Below are positions 31,848 to 41,839 of a stretch of DNA of 64,000 bases, one piece after another. A program made the position numbers and the translations under genes. Source of the DNA: Micropruina glycogenica. GTDB taxonomy: Bacteria > Actinomycetota > Actinomycetes > Propionibacteriales > Propionibacteriaceae. The stretch is taken from contig NZ_LT985188.1 of the NCBI RefSeq assembly GCF_900289045.1, positions 744,001 to 808,000 on the forward strand. Reading direction: 5' to 3'. The notes beneath the pieces were generated by a model. It saw only the letters and a program-made list of their open reading frames with translations, ran no database searches and had not been told where the DNA came from. Each line of letters starts with the position of its first letter. Position 1 is the first letter of the stretch.

Positions 31848-33227
31848 GTGGCCAGTCGGCTCGACAACGTGATCAGCCTCTGCAAGCGCCGGGGATTCGT
31901 CTACCCGTGCGGTGAGATCTACGGCGGCACCCGCGCCGCCTGGGACTACGGCCCCTACGGCGTGGAGCTGAAAGAGAACATCAAGCGCCAGTGGTGGAAG
32001 GCCGTCGTTCAGGGCCGCGACGACGTGGTGGGCCTCGACTCGTCCATCATTCTGCCCCGCCAGGTCTGGGTGGCGTCCGGTCACGTGGGGGTCTTCTCGG
32101 ATCCGCTTACTGAGTGCCTGAGCTGCCATAAGCGGTTTCGCGCCGACCAGCTGATGGAGAACTTCGAGCACAAGAAGGGCCGCGCACCGGCGGGGCTGGA
32201 CGAGATCAACTGCCCCGAGTGCGGCACCCTGGGCCGGTTCACCGAACCCCGCGACTTCAACATGATGCTGAAGACCTACCTCGGCGTGATCGAGGACGAG
32301 TCGGGACTGCACTACCTGCGTCCCGAAACGGCGCAGGGCATCTTCGTGAACTTCAAGAACGTCGAGAACTCGGCCCGGGTCAAGGTGCCGTTCGGCATCG
32401 GCCAGGTGGGCAAGAGCTTCCGCAACGAGATCACCCCCGGCAACTTCATCTTTCGCACCCGCGAGTTCGAGCAGATGGAGATGGAGTTCTTCGTCGAGCC
32501 CGGCACCGACGAACAGTGGCACCAGCACTGGATCGACGCCCGCACCGACTGGTACACCGACCTGGGCATCTCGCGCGAGAATCTGCGGCATTACGAGCAC
32601 CCGCAAGAAAAGCTGTCGCACTACAGCAAGCGCACCGTCGACATCGAATACAACTTCGGCTTCGCCGGCGGTGACGGCTGGGGCGAACTCGAGGGCATCG
32701 CGAACCGCACCGACTTCGACCTGGGCACGCATTCGAAGCACTCGGGCACCGACCTGTCGTACTTCGACCAGGCCAAGAACGAGCGCTACCTGCCGTACGT
32801 GATCGAGCCGGCCGCGGGCCTGACACGGTCGCTGATGGCGTTCATGGTCGAGTCGTACACCGAAGACGAGGCGCCCAACACCAAGGGCGGGGTCGACACC
32901 CGGGTGGTGCTCAAGCTCGACCCGCGGCTGTCACCGGTGAAGGTGGCGGTGCTGCCGTTGTCGCGCAACGAACGGCTCTCACCGGCCGCCCGCGACCTGG
33001 CCAGGCAACTGCGCCGCAACTGGAACGTCGAGTTCGACGACGCCCAGGCCATCGGACGCCGCTACCGACGCCAGGACGAGATCGGTACGCCGTACTGCGT
33101 CACGGTCGACTTCGACACCTTGGACGACCACGCCGTCACGATTCGCGATCGCGACACCATGACGCAAGAGCGCGTGGCGTTGGATCAGGTGCAGGGCTAC
33201 CTGGCGCAGCGCCTGGTCGGTTGCTGA
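31848..33227 (+). CDS. glyS: Glycine-tRNA ligase (single-chain, alpha2 type)
   Basis: 459 residues, class II aminoacyl-tRNA synthetase. Seen are [26 protein letters not shown] at the N-terminus, a zinc-binding pair of Cys clusters (CLSCHKR and CPECGTLG), motif 2 region [21 protein letters not shown], and the C-terminal anticodon domain. GTG at 31848 with AAGGAG 9 bases upstream; it is the sole glycine enzyme expected in this type. REP-like palindromes follow the stop. Confidence 0.95.
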   Translation: MASRLDNVISLCKRRGFVYPCGEIYGGTRAAWDYGPYGVELKENIKRQWWKAVVQGRDDVVGLDSSIILPRQVWVASGHVGVFSDPLTECLSCHKRFRADQLMENFEHKKGRAPAGLDEINCPECGTLGRFTEPRDFNMMLKTYLGVIEDESGLHYLRPETAQGIFVNFKNVENSARVKVPFGIGQVGKSFRNEITPGNFIFRTREFEQMEMEFFVEPGTDEQWHQHWIDARTDWYTDLGISRENLRHYEHPQEKLSHYSKRTVDIEYNFGFAGGDGWGELEGIANRTDFDLGTHSKHSGTDLSYFDQAKNERYLPYVIEPAAGLTRSLMAFMVESYTEDEAPNTKGGVDTRVVLKLDPRLSPVKVAVLPLSRNERLSPAARDLARQLRRNWNVEFDDAQAIGRRYRRQDEIGTPYCVTVDFDTLDDHAVTIRDRDTMTQERVALDQVQGYLAQRLVGC

Positions 33228-33240
33228 CAGCGGCACGTTT

Positions 33241-33372
33241 TCGTCATCCCGGCGAACCCCGGGATCCCCAAGGCTGTTTGCCACTGGGGTAAGGGGGAGA
33301 TCCCGGGGCAAGCCCGGGATGACGGGGCGGACAAGCTCGACCATCGAGATCCCGGCGTTCGCCGGGATGACG
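33241..33372. repeat. Three REP-like palindromes after glyS
   Basis: Three units of the type CATCCCGGCGAACCCCGGGATC (33243-33265, 33299-33323, 33346-33371), two in one orientation and one inverted, between the glyS stop and the convergent hypothetical gene. They match the pair at 3087-3165. They can serve as bidirectional terminators, since both neighbours end here. Confidence 0.75.
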
Positions 33373-33373
33373 T

Positions 33374-33883
33374 CTACCGCTTGAACTTGCTGCGCAACCA
33401 GCCGAGCACCGTCTGCCGCTCCATGGCCTGCTCGAACCCCGCCGCCATCATGGCGAACGTGTCCTGCACCTGCTCGCGGTGGTCGAGAAAGCGGGCCTCG
33501 CTGATCTCGTCCACGCCCACCCGCCCGGTGGCCGCCTCGATCGCCTCGGTGACCGCCGCCAGGGTGTCGAACAGCTCCGCGGTGGCGTTCTCGCTCCAGA
33601 ACGGCACGGATGCCTCGTAGTCGTCGTGCGCCCAGGTGACCATCATTCCGGTCGACTCGTGCACCAACTGCCGCGCGAACGGGGTGGCGCTTACGTCGTG
33701 CGCGCCGGCCGGCAGCAGCTCGACCAGCCGCGGGTGCAGGCCGTCCCAGGCGGCGATCTCGTCGGCCGTCAACTCCTCGACGTCTTCGTCACCCTCATCG
33801 TCGGGCAGGTCGGCGACGGGGTCGCCGAGCGGGTGCGGTGCTGCTGCAGTCTCGGCGCTGATGAAGTGCACGGCAAAGCTCAT
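33374..33883 (-). CDS. Hypothetical protein
   Basis: 169 residues, acidic, no signal peptide or membrane segment. It contains DDEGDEDVEELTADEIAAWDGL near the N-terminus and a basic C-terminus (WLRSKFKR). I do not recognise a family. It converges with glyS and is upstream of nothing obvious; the ATG at 33883 is the first in frame. Confidence 0.6.
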   Translation of the reverse strand: MSFAVHFISAETAAAPHPLGDPVADLPDDEGDEDVEELTADEIAAWDGLHPRLVELLPAGAHDVSATPFARQLVHESTGMMVTWAHDDYEASVPFWSENATAELFDTLAAVTEAIEAATGRVGVDEISEARFLDHREQVQDTFAMMAAGFEQAMERQTVLGWLRSKFKR

Positions 33884-33922
33884 GCCCGCAGCCTAGTGAT
33901 AGATCACCCGCACCGGGTGGTG

Positions 33923-34513
33923 CTACACCAGCGGCACGAAGCGGAACCGGTAACCCATGATCGGCTCGCGGTGCCAACCGTCGGCGTCGCGGTCGATCAC
34001 CCACATCACCCCGGACGCCGGCGCCACCAGCCGTCCACCGACCGCGAGCTGCTGCTCAAGCTCGACCGGAATCTCGCCCGGGTCGGCCGACACGAGAATG
34101 CGGTCGAAGGGGCCGTCGTCCGGCAGCCCGAACACGCCCGCCCGGGCCGGCTCGATGCTCGCCCAGGGCTGCTCGAACCCGGCCAGGTTGCGCCGCCCCA
34201 TGGCCACCAGTTCGGGCACGATCTCGACACCCCGAACCCGCCCGGTCGGCCCGGTGAGCCGCGCCAGCAGCGCGGTGGTCCAGCCCGAGCCGCTGCCCAC
34301 GTCGAGCACGGACGCCCCTACCGGCACGTGCAGCAGTTCGAGCATGAACTGCACCGTCCACGGCTGTGAGTTGGTGGCGCCGTGACCTATCGGAAGCGGC
34401 GCGTCCCGGGCCGCCAGGGCCCGCACGTCGGCGGGAAGAAACCGCACCCGCGGTACGTCCGCGAGGGCCGCGATCACCCGGCTGTGCTCGGTCACCCTTC
34501 TAGGGCACCCCAT
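33923..34513 (-). CDS. Protein-L-isoaspartate methyltransferase-like SAM enzyme
   Basis: About 196 residues. Motif I VLDVGSGSGWTTALLA binds SAM. TNSQPWTVQFMLELL and PFDRILVSADPGEIP are the PCMT-type segments. It repairs isoaspartate or modifies another carboxyl group; the short length and lack of the usual C-terminal tail leave this open. The start is uncertain (ATG 34513 or GTG 34495). It is divergent from the MFS gene with only 45 bp between. Confidence 0.7.
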   Translation of the reverse strand: MGCPRRVTEHSRVIAALADVPRVRFLPADVRALAARDAPLPIGHGATNSQPWTVQFMLELLHVPVGASVLDVGSGSGWTTALLARLTGPTGRVRGVEIVPELVAMGRRNLAGFEQPWASIEPARAGVFGLPDDGPFDRILVSADPGEIPVELEQQLAVGGRLVAPASGVMWVIDRDADGWHREPIMGYRFRFVPLV

Positions 34514-34558
34514 GACCCGACCGCGGCGCAAGGGTACGGGTGTGATTGGCTAGCGCTC

Positions 34559-35842
34559 GTGCTTCAACGCTTGCGCGGCTTTCTGGCCGACACCCGCCCC
34601 CTGAAGCAGGCCGCGTTCCGCCGGCTGTGGATCGCCAACATCGTCACGGTGATCGGCGCGCAGCTCACCGTGGTGGCCGTGCCGGCCCAGATCTACGCGC
34701 TGACCAACTCCTCAGCCTGGGTGGGGCTGACCGGCTTGTTCGGGCTGGTGCCGCTGATCGTCTTCGGTCTGTGGGGCGGGGCCCTGGCCGACCATTTCGA
34801 CCGCCGCACCCTGCTGATCATCACCACCGCCGGTCTGATCGGCACCAGTGCGATGTTCTGTGTGCTGGCGCTGCAGCAACACACCGACGTGTGGCTGCTG
34901 CTGATCGTGTACGCGGTGCAGCAGGCCTGTTTCGCCGTCAACCAACCCACACGGACGGCCGTCCTGCCGGCCCTGCTGCCGCTCGACCAGCTGCCGTCGG
35001 CCAGTTCGCTGAACATGACCGTGATGAGCGCCGGGGCCATCGCGGGGCCGCTGATCGGCGGCGCACTCATTCCGATCTTCGGCTTTCCGCTGCTCTACCT
35101 GATCGACACCGTCTGCTTGTTCGCCACCCTGTGGGCGGTGGTCAACTTGCCCAAACTGCCGCCCCAGGGCGAACGCAGGGGCACCCCCGGCGTACGGTCG
35201 GTGTTGGACGGCCTGCGCTACCTGCTCGGCCACCCGATTCTGCTCACCTCGTTTCTGGTGGACGGCATCGCGATGATCTTCGGCATGCCGCGCGCGCTGT
35301 TTCCGCAGATCGCGCACGAGAGCTTCGGCGGCCCGGTCGAGGGCGGCTTGGCCTTCGCTCTGCTGTTCGCGGCCATGCCCGCCGGGGCTGTGCTGGGCGG
35401 CGTGCTGTCGGGATGGGTGGCCCGGGTCGACCGCCAAGGCCTCGCCGTGGTGTGGTCGGTGATCGCCTGGGGCGCGGCGATCACGCTCACCGGCCTCGCG
35501 GTGTGGTTCGCGCCCTCGGCACCGATGGCGATGCTCGCCGTGGCGGTCGCGGCGCTGGCGTTCGGCGGGGCTGCCGACATGGCGTCCGCGGCCTTTCGCC
35601 AGTCGATGCTGCTGGCGGCCGCCGACGACAACGTGCGCGGACGGCTGCAGGGCGTGTTCATCGTGGTGGTCGCCGGCGGCCCCCGCATCGCCGACGTGCT
35701 GCACGGTTGGGCGGCCGAGGGCATCGGCACCGCCGCCACCACCGCGGGCGGCGGCCTGCTGGTGATCGTGGGCGTCGTGGTGGCGGCGATCGTGCTGCCC
35801 GCATTCGTGCGCTACCGCATCTCGGAGCAGATGATGCGCTGA
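34559..35842 (+). CDS. MFS exporter (EntS-like)
   Basis: 427 residues with about 12 hydrophobic segments. It starts LQRLRGFLADTRPLKQAAFRRLWIANIVTVIGAQLTVVAVPAQIYALT and has the MFS motif GGALADHFDRR between helices 2 and 3. This is the enterobactin-exporter-like class seen widely in actinobacteria. The GTG start is supported by alignment of the N-terminal helix. Substrate unknown. Followed by a KdpE-like promoter region. Confidence 0.85.
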   Translation: MLQRLRGFLADTRPLKQAAFRRLWIANIVTVIGAQLTVVAVPAQIYALTNSSAWVGLTGLFGLVPLIVFGLWGGALADHFDRRTLLIITTAGLIGTSAMFCVLALQQHTDVWLLLIVYAVQQACFAVNQPTRTAVLPALLPLDQLPSASSLNMTVMSAGAIAGPLIGGALIPIFGFPLLYLIDTVCLFATLWAVVNLPKLPPQGERRGTPGVRSVLDGLRYLLGHPILLTSFLVDGIAMIFGMPRALFPQIAHESFGGPVEGGLAFALLFAAMPAGAVLGGVLSGWVARVDRQGLAVVWSVIAWGAAITLTGLAVWFAPSAPMAMLAVAVAALAFGGAADMASAAFRQSMLLAAADDNVRGRLQGVFIVVVAGGPRIADVLHGWAAEGIGTAATTAGGGLLVIVGVVVAAIVLPAFVRYRISEQMMR

Positions 35843-35861
35843 GCCGGTGCCTGTCAGGCCC

Positions 35862-35900
35862 GCGTCAAAAGCCGCCCGCCCTGCGTCAAGGCGGCGTCAA
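35862..35900 (+). promoter_or_regulatory. GCGTCAA direct repeats, possible OmpR-type operator
   Basis: GCGTCAA occurs at 35862-35868, 35883-35889 and 35894-35900, that is 21 and 11 bp apart, on the same helix face. This is the arrangement bound by OmpR-family regulators. The gene it precedes ends fused to KdpE, so KdpE is the likely binder (inference). Confidence 0.55.
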
Positions 35901-35940
35901 GAACCGAGCGGCTCAGCCGCACACCGAGTGTGCTGAAGGC

Positions 35941-37782
35941 GTGACCACCACGCTGCGCCTTCCGAAGCGCCTGCTCGTCGGCAACCCGATGACCACGACC
36001 CAGCTGCAGGAGACGCTGCTGCCCAAGCGGCTGGCCCTGCCCGTCTACTGCTCCGACCCGATCAGCTCGAACGCCTACGCCACGCAAGAGATTCTGCTCG
36101 TGCTGGCCCTCGGCGGAGCGTCCGCCGTGCTGTTCACCCCGTGGGTCGCGGTCGCCGTGGTGTCGCTGCTGGCGCTGGTCACGCTCAGCTACCGGCAGAC
36201 CTGCCACGCCTACCCCGATGGCGGCGGCGCCTACGCGGTCAGCCGGGCCAATCTGGGCACCAACGCGTCCCTGGTGGCCGCCGCGGCCCTGATGGTCGAC
36301 TACGTGATGACGGTGGCGGTGTCGATCGCCTCGGGCGTCGAGAACTTCGTGTCGGCCTTTCCGGCCCTGGCGCCGTACTCGGTCGAGCTCTGCCTGGGGT
36401 TCATCGTGCTGCTGACGGTGATGAACCTGCGCGGAGTGCGCGAGTCGGGCACCCTGTTCGCGATTCCCACCTACGGCTTTCTGGTCAGCGTGTTCGTGAT
36501 GCTCGGGGTGGGTTTCTACAACAGCCTGATGGGCCACACGCCGGTGGCCGAGTCGGCCGGCTTCGGATTTTCCCACACCGACCCCACCGGTGCCGCGCTG
36601 ATCATTCTGCTGCTGCGCGCGTTCGCTTCGGGCTGCACCTCGCTCACCGGCGTCGAGGCGGTCAGCAACGGCGTGCCCACGTTTCGCAAGCCGAAGGCGC
36701 ACAACGCCTCGGCGACGCTGCTGCTGATGGGCGGGTTGAGCATCGCCATGATGCTCGGCATCTCGGTGCTCAGCACCACCGCGCAGATTCACATCGCCGA
36801 CTCGCTGGGCGACCTCACCGGTGTGCCCGTCGACTACGAGCAGCGGACAGTGCTGGCCCAACTCTCGGCGGCCGTGTTCGGCAACAACACGTTCGGCTTC
36901 TTCGCCGTGCAGGGCTTCACCACCGCCATTCTGGTGCTGGCCGCGAACACCGCCTTCAACGGCTTTCCGATTCTGGCCTCGATTCTGGCCGCCGACGGTT
37001 CATGCCCAAGCAGTTGAAGCGCCGCGGCGACCGGCTGGTGTTCAGCAACGGCGTGGTGATCCTGGCCGCGGTGGCGGGCCTGCTGATCCTGGTGTTCGAC
37101 GGTTCGGTGACCCGACTGATTCAGCTGTACATCCTGGGCGTGTTCGTGTCGTTCACGCTCAGCCAGGCGGGCATGGTGGTGCACTGGCGCAAGCACGCCG
37201 CCGAGCACGGCTGGAGCGGCACGTTGATCGGCGAACTGTCCGTCAACGCGGTCGGGGCGCTGGCCACCGCAGTGGTGCTGGTGGTGGTGCTGATCACCAA
37301 GTTCACCCACGGCGCCTGGCTGGTGGTGATCGCCGTCCCGGTGCTGTTCCTGATGATGAAGCGCATTCATCGGCACTACCAGCGGGTGTCGCGGCAGCTG
37401 AGGCCGAAGGCGGCGGGCATCACGCTGCCCAGCCGCAGCCACGCCATCGTGCTGGTCAGCCAACTCAACGAGCCCGCGCTGAAAGCCCTGGCCTACGCGC
37501 GGGCGATCCACCCCGACACCATCACCGCACTGCGCGTCGACACCGACCCCGAGCGCACCGCACGGCTGGTGGACGACTGGGCCGAGCGCGACGTGCAGGT
37601 GCCGCTCACGATCGTGAGCTCGCGCTATCGCGAGCTGACCGCCCCGGTGCTCGACTTTCTGGACGGCCTGCGGGTCGGCCCCCGCGACGTGGTGCAGGTG
37701 TTCGTTCCCGAATACGTGGTGGGGCATTGGTGGGAGCAGGTGCTGCACAACCAGAGCGCACTGCGGCTGAAGACCCGGTTAC
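35941..37782 (+). pseudogene. APC-family permease, frameshifted and 3'-truncated
   Basis: GTG at 35941 opens a 12-TM amino-acid/polyamine/cation-type transporter (DPISSNAYATQEILLVLALG, PDGGGAYAVSRANLG). At about 36998-37000 one T is missing: frame 1 stops at 37017, while the next frame carries on with FMPKQLKRRGDRLVFSNG through the last membrane segments and a cytoplasmic tail to KTRL. The tail then stops where the KdpE remnant begins. Relatives sit beside kdp genes and have a further ~15 residues. Inactive unless the frameshift is an error. Confidence 0.75.
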
Positions 37783-38049
37783 CTGGCAGCGAAGCGTGCC
37801 GTGCGGCGCGGCACCGAGGTGAAGCTCACCCCCACCGAGTGGCACCTGGTCGAGGCGCTGGTGCGCCGTGCGGGCACCCTGGTGCCCGGCGCCCAGCTGC
37901 TCGCCGAGGTGTGGGGCCCGGGGTACGAGAACCAGGGCAACTACCTGCGGGTCTACTTCGCCCAGTTGCGCCGCAAGCTCGAGGACGTGCCGAGCGCACC
38001 GCGGCACTTCATCACCGAGCCCGGCTTGGGGTACCGCTTCGAGCCCTAG
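37783..38049 (+). pseudogene. C-terminal remnant of KdpE-type response regulator
   Basis: 88 residues in their own frame: LTPTEWHLVEALVRRAGTL then QLLAEVWGPGYENQGNYLRVYFAQLRRKLE and FITEPGLGYRFEP, the winged-helix effector domain of KdpE with the original TAG stop. The receiver domain and everything between it and the permease are missing, including kdpFABCD. The join to the permease at 37780-37785 is clean. The stop codon is the target of the IS insertion. Confidence 0.85.
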
Positions 38050-39886
38050 GAGCTTGCTGAACAAGGTTCCATTCTGACGGCGTGTTGAGTATGGGCGACG
38101 AGCGGGACGCCGCCAAGGCGGTCGAGCGGCGAGTTTGAGTCAGCACCCTGGAGTGCGACAACGGGGTCGTCCCGCCCGTGTGAGGTCCATGGTGGCCGCT
38201 GTTGGCTGGAGGTTCAATGCCCTCTGGGCGGTCGGTCAGGCCAGCGCCCAGCCGGTCGGTCCGTGGGTGAGGCCGAGGGTGAGGAGTCGGCGCAGGTTGA
38301 TCGCCGCGGCCCGGTTGTGGAGCCAGTTGTCGTTCCTGGTCACGCCCCGGTAGGGCACTTTCCGGTTCCCTTGGGTCAGCCAAGCGATCGTGCGTTCGAC
38401 CATCGGCCGGTGTTGTCGGTAGGTGGCCTGGAAACCATCGTCGAGGGCTCGTTGACGGTGCTGGCGTTGCAGTAGGTCCTGAGGATGCAGCGTGATCTTG
38501 CGGCCTCGCTTCGCGGTGGTGCACTGCTCGGCCAGGGCGCACCCGTGGCAGGCGGCACCGAACGTGACACTGCCCTTGCCACTGATCGGGCGGCTGATCC
38601 CGGCCGGGCAGGTCAGAGTGCGTGTCGCGGCGTCGTGGGTGAAGTCGTCGATGGTGAACCCGCCCGTGACGGCGGGCCGGATCGGCCACGGCTTCACCAG
38701 CGGTGCCCACTGCTTGGCGTCAAGCGTGGCGAGCATGTCACCGGTGGCGTAGGCCGAATCACCCAACACCTCAACCGGGCCGGTGATCGTCGGGTCGGCG
38801 ACAACCAGCCGGGCACCGACGGTGGCGTCGCTGTTGTCCGGCCCGGCCGCCTTGGTCAGCTCAACCATCGTTGCCAGCCCGGTATCAGGCTCGATGACCA
38901 CGTGGGCCTTGAACCCGTCCTGGCGACGTTCCACTGTCTTGTGCGCATGCCGCGCCTCCGGGTCGACGGTCGAGATGACCCGATCCGGGGCGACCCGCCG
39001 GGCGATCCGCCACTGGCCATCGGTGCCGTCAGAGTCTTCGGCCGGTTCGACATCCTGCCCGGCGACCAACGCGAGTAGGGCGATCGCCTCGGCCGGCTTG
39101 CCGCCAGCGGCAGTGATCGTCTCGACATCAAGGCCGTCGAGCAGGGCAAGGGCGTCGTTCACGAGTGCGGTCACCAACTCGTCGCGGGCCTGGGCGTCGT
39201 CCCACGCGATCCGCGGTTTCGCGGTGGAGTCGTAGCCCTGCCCGGTCAACGCGGCCAGCCGAGTGCACCGCTCGCCGATCACCTGATGGGCGCCGGGCAC
39301 CTCCCGGCCCACCCGGCGGACCTGGGCGATCAGCTGGGTGACGGTGTCCTGTCGGGCCACCGCATCATCCAGGATCGTCGAATCCAACGCCCGCCGCTGA
39401 CGACCTTTCACCGCACCCGTCGCGGCGATCACGTCCCGGACCACCTCAAAGATCCGCTGCGGCCGCCCGCTGGACGCCAGCCGACGCCGCCACACCGTCA
39501 ACGACGACGCATCGAACCCCTTCGCGTCGATCGGGAACCCGCACGCTGCTTTCCACCGCAGGTCGAACGTGAGCGCCTCGACCGCTTCCCGGTCCGACAA
39601 CCCATGAAGGGACTGCAGCACGATCACCGACGCGATCACCTCGCCCGGGATCGAGGGCCGTCCACGGCCTGAGGGGAACAAGTCAGCGAACAACGCGTCC
39701 GGGAACAACCGCTGCCGATGCTCGGCCAGGAAGCGGAACACGCTGCCCTCCGCCAGCAGATGCCCCGCCAACGACTCCACATCCAACACGTCCCGCTGCG
39801 GACTCGACTCACCCTGCACAACCCAACCATTCCAGCCCACGGCCAGTCAGACCGGCGGGCACGCGGACGGATTGTTCAGCAGTCTC
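38050..39886 (-). mobile_element. IS1182-family insertion sequence, complete
   Basis: 1837 bp. The terminal inverted repeats start GAGCTTGCTGAACAA (left) and GAGACTGCTGAACAA (right, read inward), 13 of 15 identical. A 4-bp target duplication CTAG flanks them at 38046-38049 and 39887-39890. One transposase gene. It landed exactly at the stop codon of the KdpE remnant without damaging it. About 185 bp on the left end hold no gene. Confidence 0.9.
38236..39840 (-). CDS. IS1182-family transposase
   Basis: 534 residues, uninterrupted. N-terminal DUF772-type region (LFADLFPSGRGRPSIPGEVIASVIVLQSLHGLSDREA), a DDE catalytic core with Asp in LDSTILDDA and LGDSAYATGD, and a C-terminal Cys cluster plus HRPMVERTIAWLTQGNRKVPYRG with the catalytic Glu. 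The GTG at 39840 is shown; a second GTG at 39819 fits the family equally well. The element looks active. Confidence 0.92.
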   Translation of the reverse strand: MGWNGWVVQGESSPQRDVLDVESLAGHLLAEGSVFRFLAEHRQRLFPDALFADLFPSGRGRPSIPGEVIASVIVLQSLHGLSDREAVEALTFDLRWKAACGFPIDAKGFDASSLTVWRRRLASSGRPQRIFEVVRDVIAATGAVKGRQRRALDSTILDDAVARQDTVTQLIAQVRRVGREVPGAHQVIGERCTRLAALTGQGYDSTAKPRIAWDDAQARDELVTALVNDALALLDGLDVETITAAGGKPAEAIALLALVAGQDVEPAEDSDGTDGQWRIARRVAPDRVISTVDPEARHAHKTVERRQDGFKAHVVIEPDTGLATMVELTKAAGPDNSDATVGARLVVADPTITGPVEVLGDSAYATGDMLATLDAKQWAPLVKPWPIRPAVTGGFTIDDFTHDAATRTLTCPAGISRPISGKGSVTFGAACHGCALAEQCTTAKRGRKITLHPQDLLQRQHRQRALDDGFQATYRQHRPMVERTIAWLTQGNRKVPYRGVTRNDNWLHNRAAAINLRRLLTLGLTHGPTGWALA

Positions 39887-39915
39887 CTAGGGCCCACCGG
39901 CGGTACCCTGGCCCG

Positions 39916-41058
39916 ATGCACACCCTGCAGCGCGAGGCCCTGCGGCTGGGGCCGATCGCGGTCGACCCGCCGGTGGTGCTGGCACCCATGGCCGGCATCA
40001 CCAATGCCGCCTACCGGCAGCTATGCCGCGAGCAGGGCGCCGGGCTGTACGTGTGCGAGATGATCACCAGCCGGGCCGTCGTCGAACGCATTCCGAAGAC
40101 CTTCGCCATGTTGCGCTTCGACCCGGGCGAGACCGTGCGGTCGGTGCAGTTGTACGGCGTCGACCCCGACATCATGGCCCGGGCGACCACCATTCTGTGC
40201 GCCGAGTTCGGGGTGGCCCACGTCGACCTCAACTTCGGTTGCCCGGTGCCCAAGGTGACCCGGCGCGGCGGCGGGGGAGCGCTGCCGTGGAAACGCGACC
40301 GGCTGGCCGCGATTCTCACCGCGACGGTCGCCGCGGCCGAGCCGTTCGGGGTGCCGGTCACCATGAAGACCCGAATCGGTATCGACGGCGACCACGAGAC
40401 GTTTCTCGACGCCGGCCGCATCGCCGCCGACTGCGGCTGCGCGGCGATAGCGTTGCACGCCCGTACGGTCAAGCAGGCCTACGGCGGCGAGGCCGACTGG
40501 GCTCGCATCGCCGAACTGGTCGACGCGACGTCCATTCCGGTGCTGGGCAACGGCGACATCTGGGAGGCGGCGGACGCCCTCGACATGATGCGGCGCACCG
40601 GTTGCGCCGGCGTGGTGATCGGCCGCGGCTGCCTGGGCCGGCCCTGGCTGTTTCGCGACCTGGCGGCCGCGTTCGCCGGCGAGCCGGCACCGCCGCTGCC
40701 CAACCTGGGCGAGGTGGCGGCCATGGTCTACCGGCACGCCGAACTGCTGGCCGAGCTCGAGGGCGAGACCTACGGCCTGCGCGACCTGCGCAAGCACATG
40801 GCCTGGTACTTCAAGGGCTTTCCGGTGGGCGGCGAGGTGCGTCGCGCCCTGGCCATGGTGGAGTCGCTTTCTCAGCTCGAGGGCCTGTTGGCCACCCTTG
40901 ACCCGAGCGAGCCGTTTCCGGCCGCCGAGTTGGGCTCACCGCGCGGTCGGCAGGGTGCGCCGCGCGGCAAGGTGGTACTGCCCTACGGGTGGCTCGACTC
41001 AGAAAGCCTGGGCGACACCGACATTGCCGACGCAGAATCGGACGTGTCGGGCGGCTGA
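39916..41058 (+). CDS. dusB: tRNA-dihydrouridine synthase
   Basis: 380 residues. FMN-dependent reduction of uridines in the tRNA D-loop. The TIM barrel starts LAPMAGITNAAYRQLCREQGAG, active-site Cys in NFGCPVPKV, FMN-binding HARTVKQAY and GNGDIW, and VVIGRGCLGRPWLF. ATG at 39916 is supported by alignment. The C-terminus carries an extension of about 40 residues rich in Gly and Asp, not seen in all members. The IS right end lies 30 bp upstream. Confidence 0.92.
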   Translation: MHTLQREALRLGPIAVDPPVVLAPMAGITNAAYRQLCREQGAGLYVCEMITSRAVVERIPKTFAMLRFDPGETVRSVQLYGVDPDIMARATTILCAEFGVAHVDLNFGCPVPKVTRRGGGGALPWKRDRLAAILTATVAAAEPFGVPVTMKTRIGIDGDHETFLDAGRIAADCGCAAIALHARTVKQAYGGEADWARIAELVDATSIPVLGNGDIWEAADALDMMRRTGCAGVVIGRGCLGRPWLFRDLAAAFAGEPAPPLPNLGEVAAMVYRHAELLAELEGETYGLRDLRKHMAWYFKGFPVGGEVRRALAMVESLSQLEGLLATLDPSEPFPAAELGSPRGRQGAPRGKVVLPYGWLDSESLGDTDIADAESDVSGG

Positions 41059-41060
41059 GG

Positions 41061-41720
41061 TCACTGCGCCGCGTACGGCATCAGCGCCAGCACGAGGGCG
41101 AGTATGCCGATGAACGGTGCCAGCACGCCCAGAATGATCGACCACACGCCGTAGCTGCGACCGCGCCGGGTGGCGGTGGCCACGATGCCGGTGACCCAGC
41201 CGGCAATACCGCCGAACATGGCGAGTTGCAGCGTCAGCACGCCGGTGGCGCCCAGTTGCTGTTGAAGTACGGTGGCGAGCTCGTCTTCAGACAGGGTGCC
41301 GCCGGCGCCCGCGAGGAACGGGCCGAGCTGCTGCCCCATGCGCCAGAACAGCCAGGCGAAGACCACCGTGCAGACCACCACCACGCCGAGCGCGATCATG
41401 CCCAGCAGCGGTGAGCGGGGTTGCGCCACCTGACCGTAGGGCTGCATCTGCCCCCCGTTGTACGCCTGCTGCGGGGTGGGGTAGGCGGGCTGGCCGTACG
41501 GCTGCTGACCGTAGCCGGATTGACCGTACCCCGACTGCTCGTAGCCGCTCTGCCCATAACCGGACTGGCCGTAACCCGACTGCCCATAACCGCTCTGCCC
41601 ATGACCGGACTGGCCGTAACCCGACTGCCCGTACCCGCTCGGCTGCGTCCAATCGCTCTGCTGGGGCCGGTCGCTGCTTGGCTGGTACGGGTTCTGTTGG
41701 GGGTACTGCGGGTTGGTCAT
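41061..41720 (-). CDS. Small membrane protein with a GYGQS repeat tail
   Basis: 219 residues. The first 95 are Pro/Gln/Tyr-rich, and residues about 29-72 (nt 41505-41636) are nine 5-residue repeats of the form GYGQS. The C-terminal half has three to four hydrophobic segments ([20 protein letters not shown] near 105-124, and a final [17 protein letters not shown]), a DUF4190-type plan. Function unknown; such tails are common on actinobacterial membrane proteins. Repeat number probably varies between strains. Confidence 0.7.
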   Translation of the reverse strand: MTNPQYPQQNPYQPSSDRPQQSDWTQPSGYGQSGYGQSGHGQSGYGQSGYGQSGYGQSGYEQSGYGQSGYGQQPYGQPAYPTPQQAYNGGQMQPYGQVAQPRSPLLGMIALGVVVVCTVVFAWLFWRMGQQLGPFLAGAGGTLSEDELATVLQQQLGATGVLTLQLAMFGGIAGWVTGIVATATRRGRSYGVWSIILGVLAPFIGILALVLALMPYAAQ

Positions 41721-41839
41721 GGCTGCCTTTCGCGCGCTGATACCCCCATTGTGTCAGCACCACCCCAGAGCCGGCTGTCACCGCCGGCCGCGCCAGCCAC
41801 CGATCGCAGCCGAGGCGAAGGTGCTCGGCTGAACGCCCA

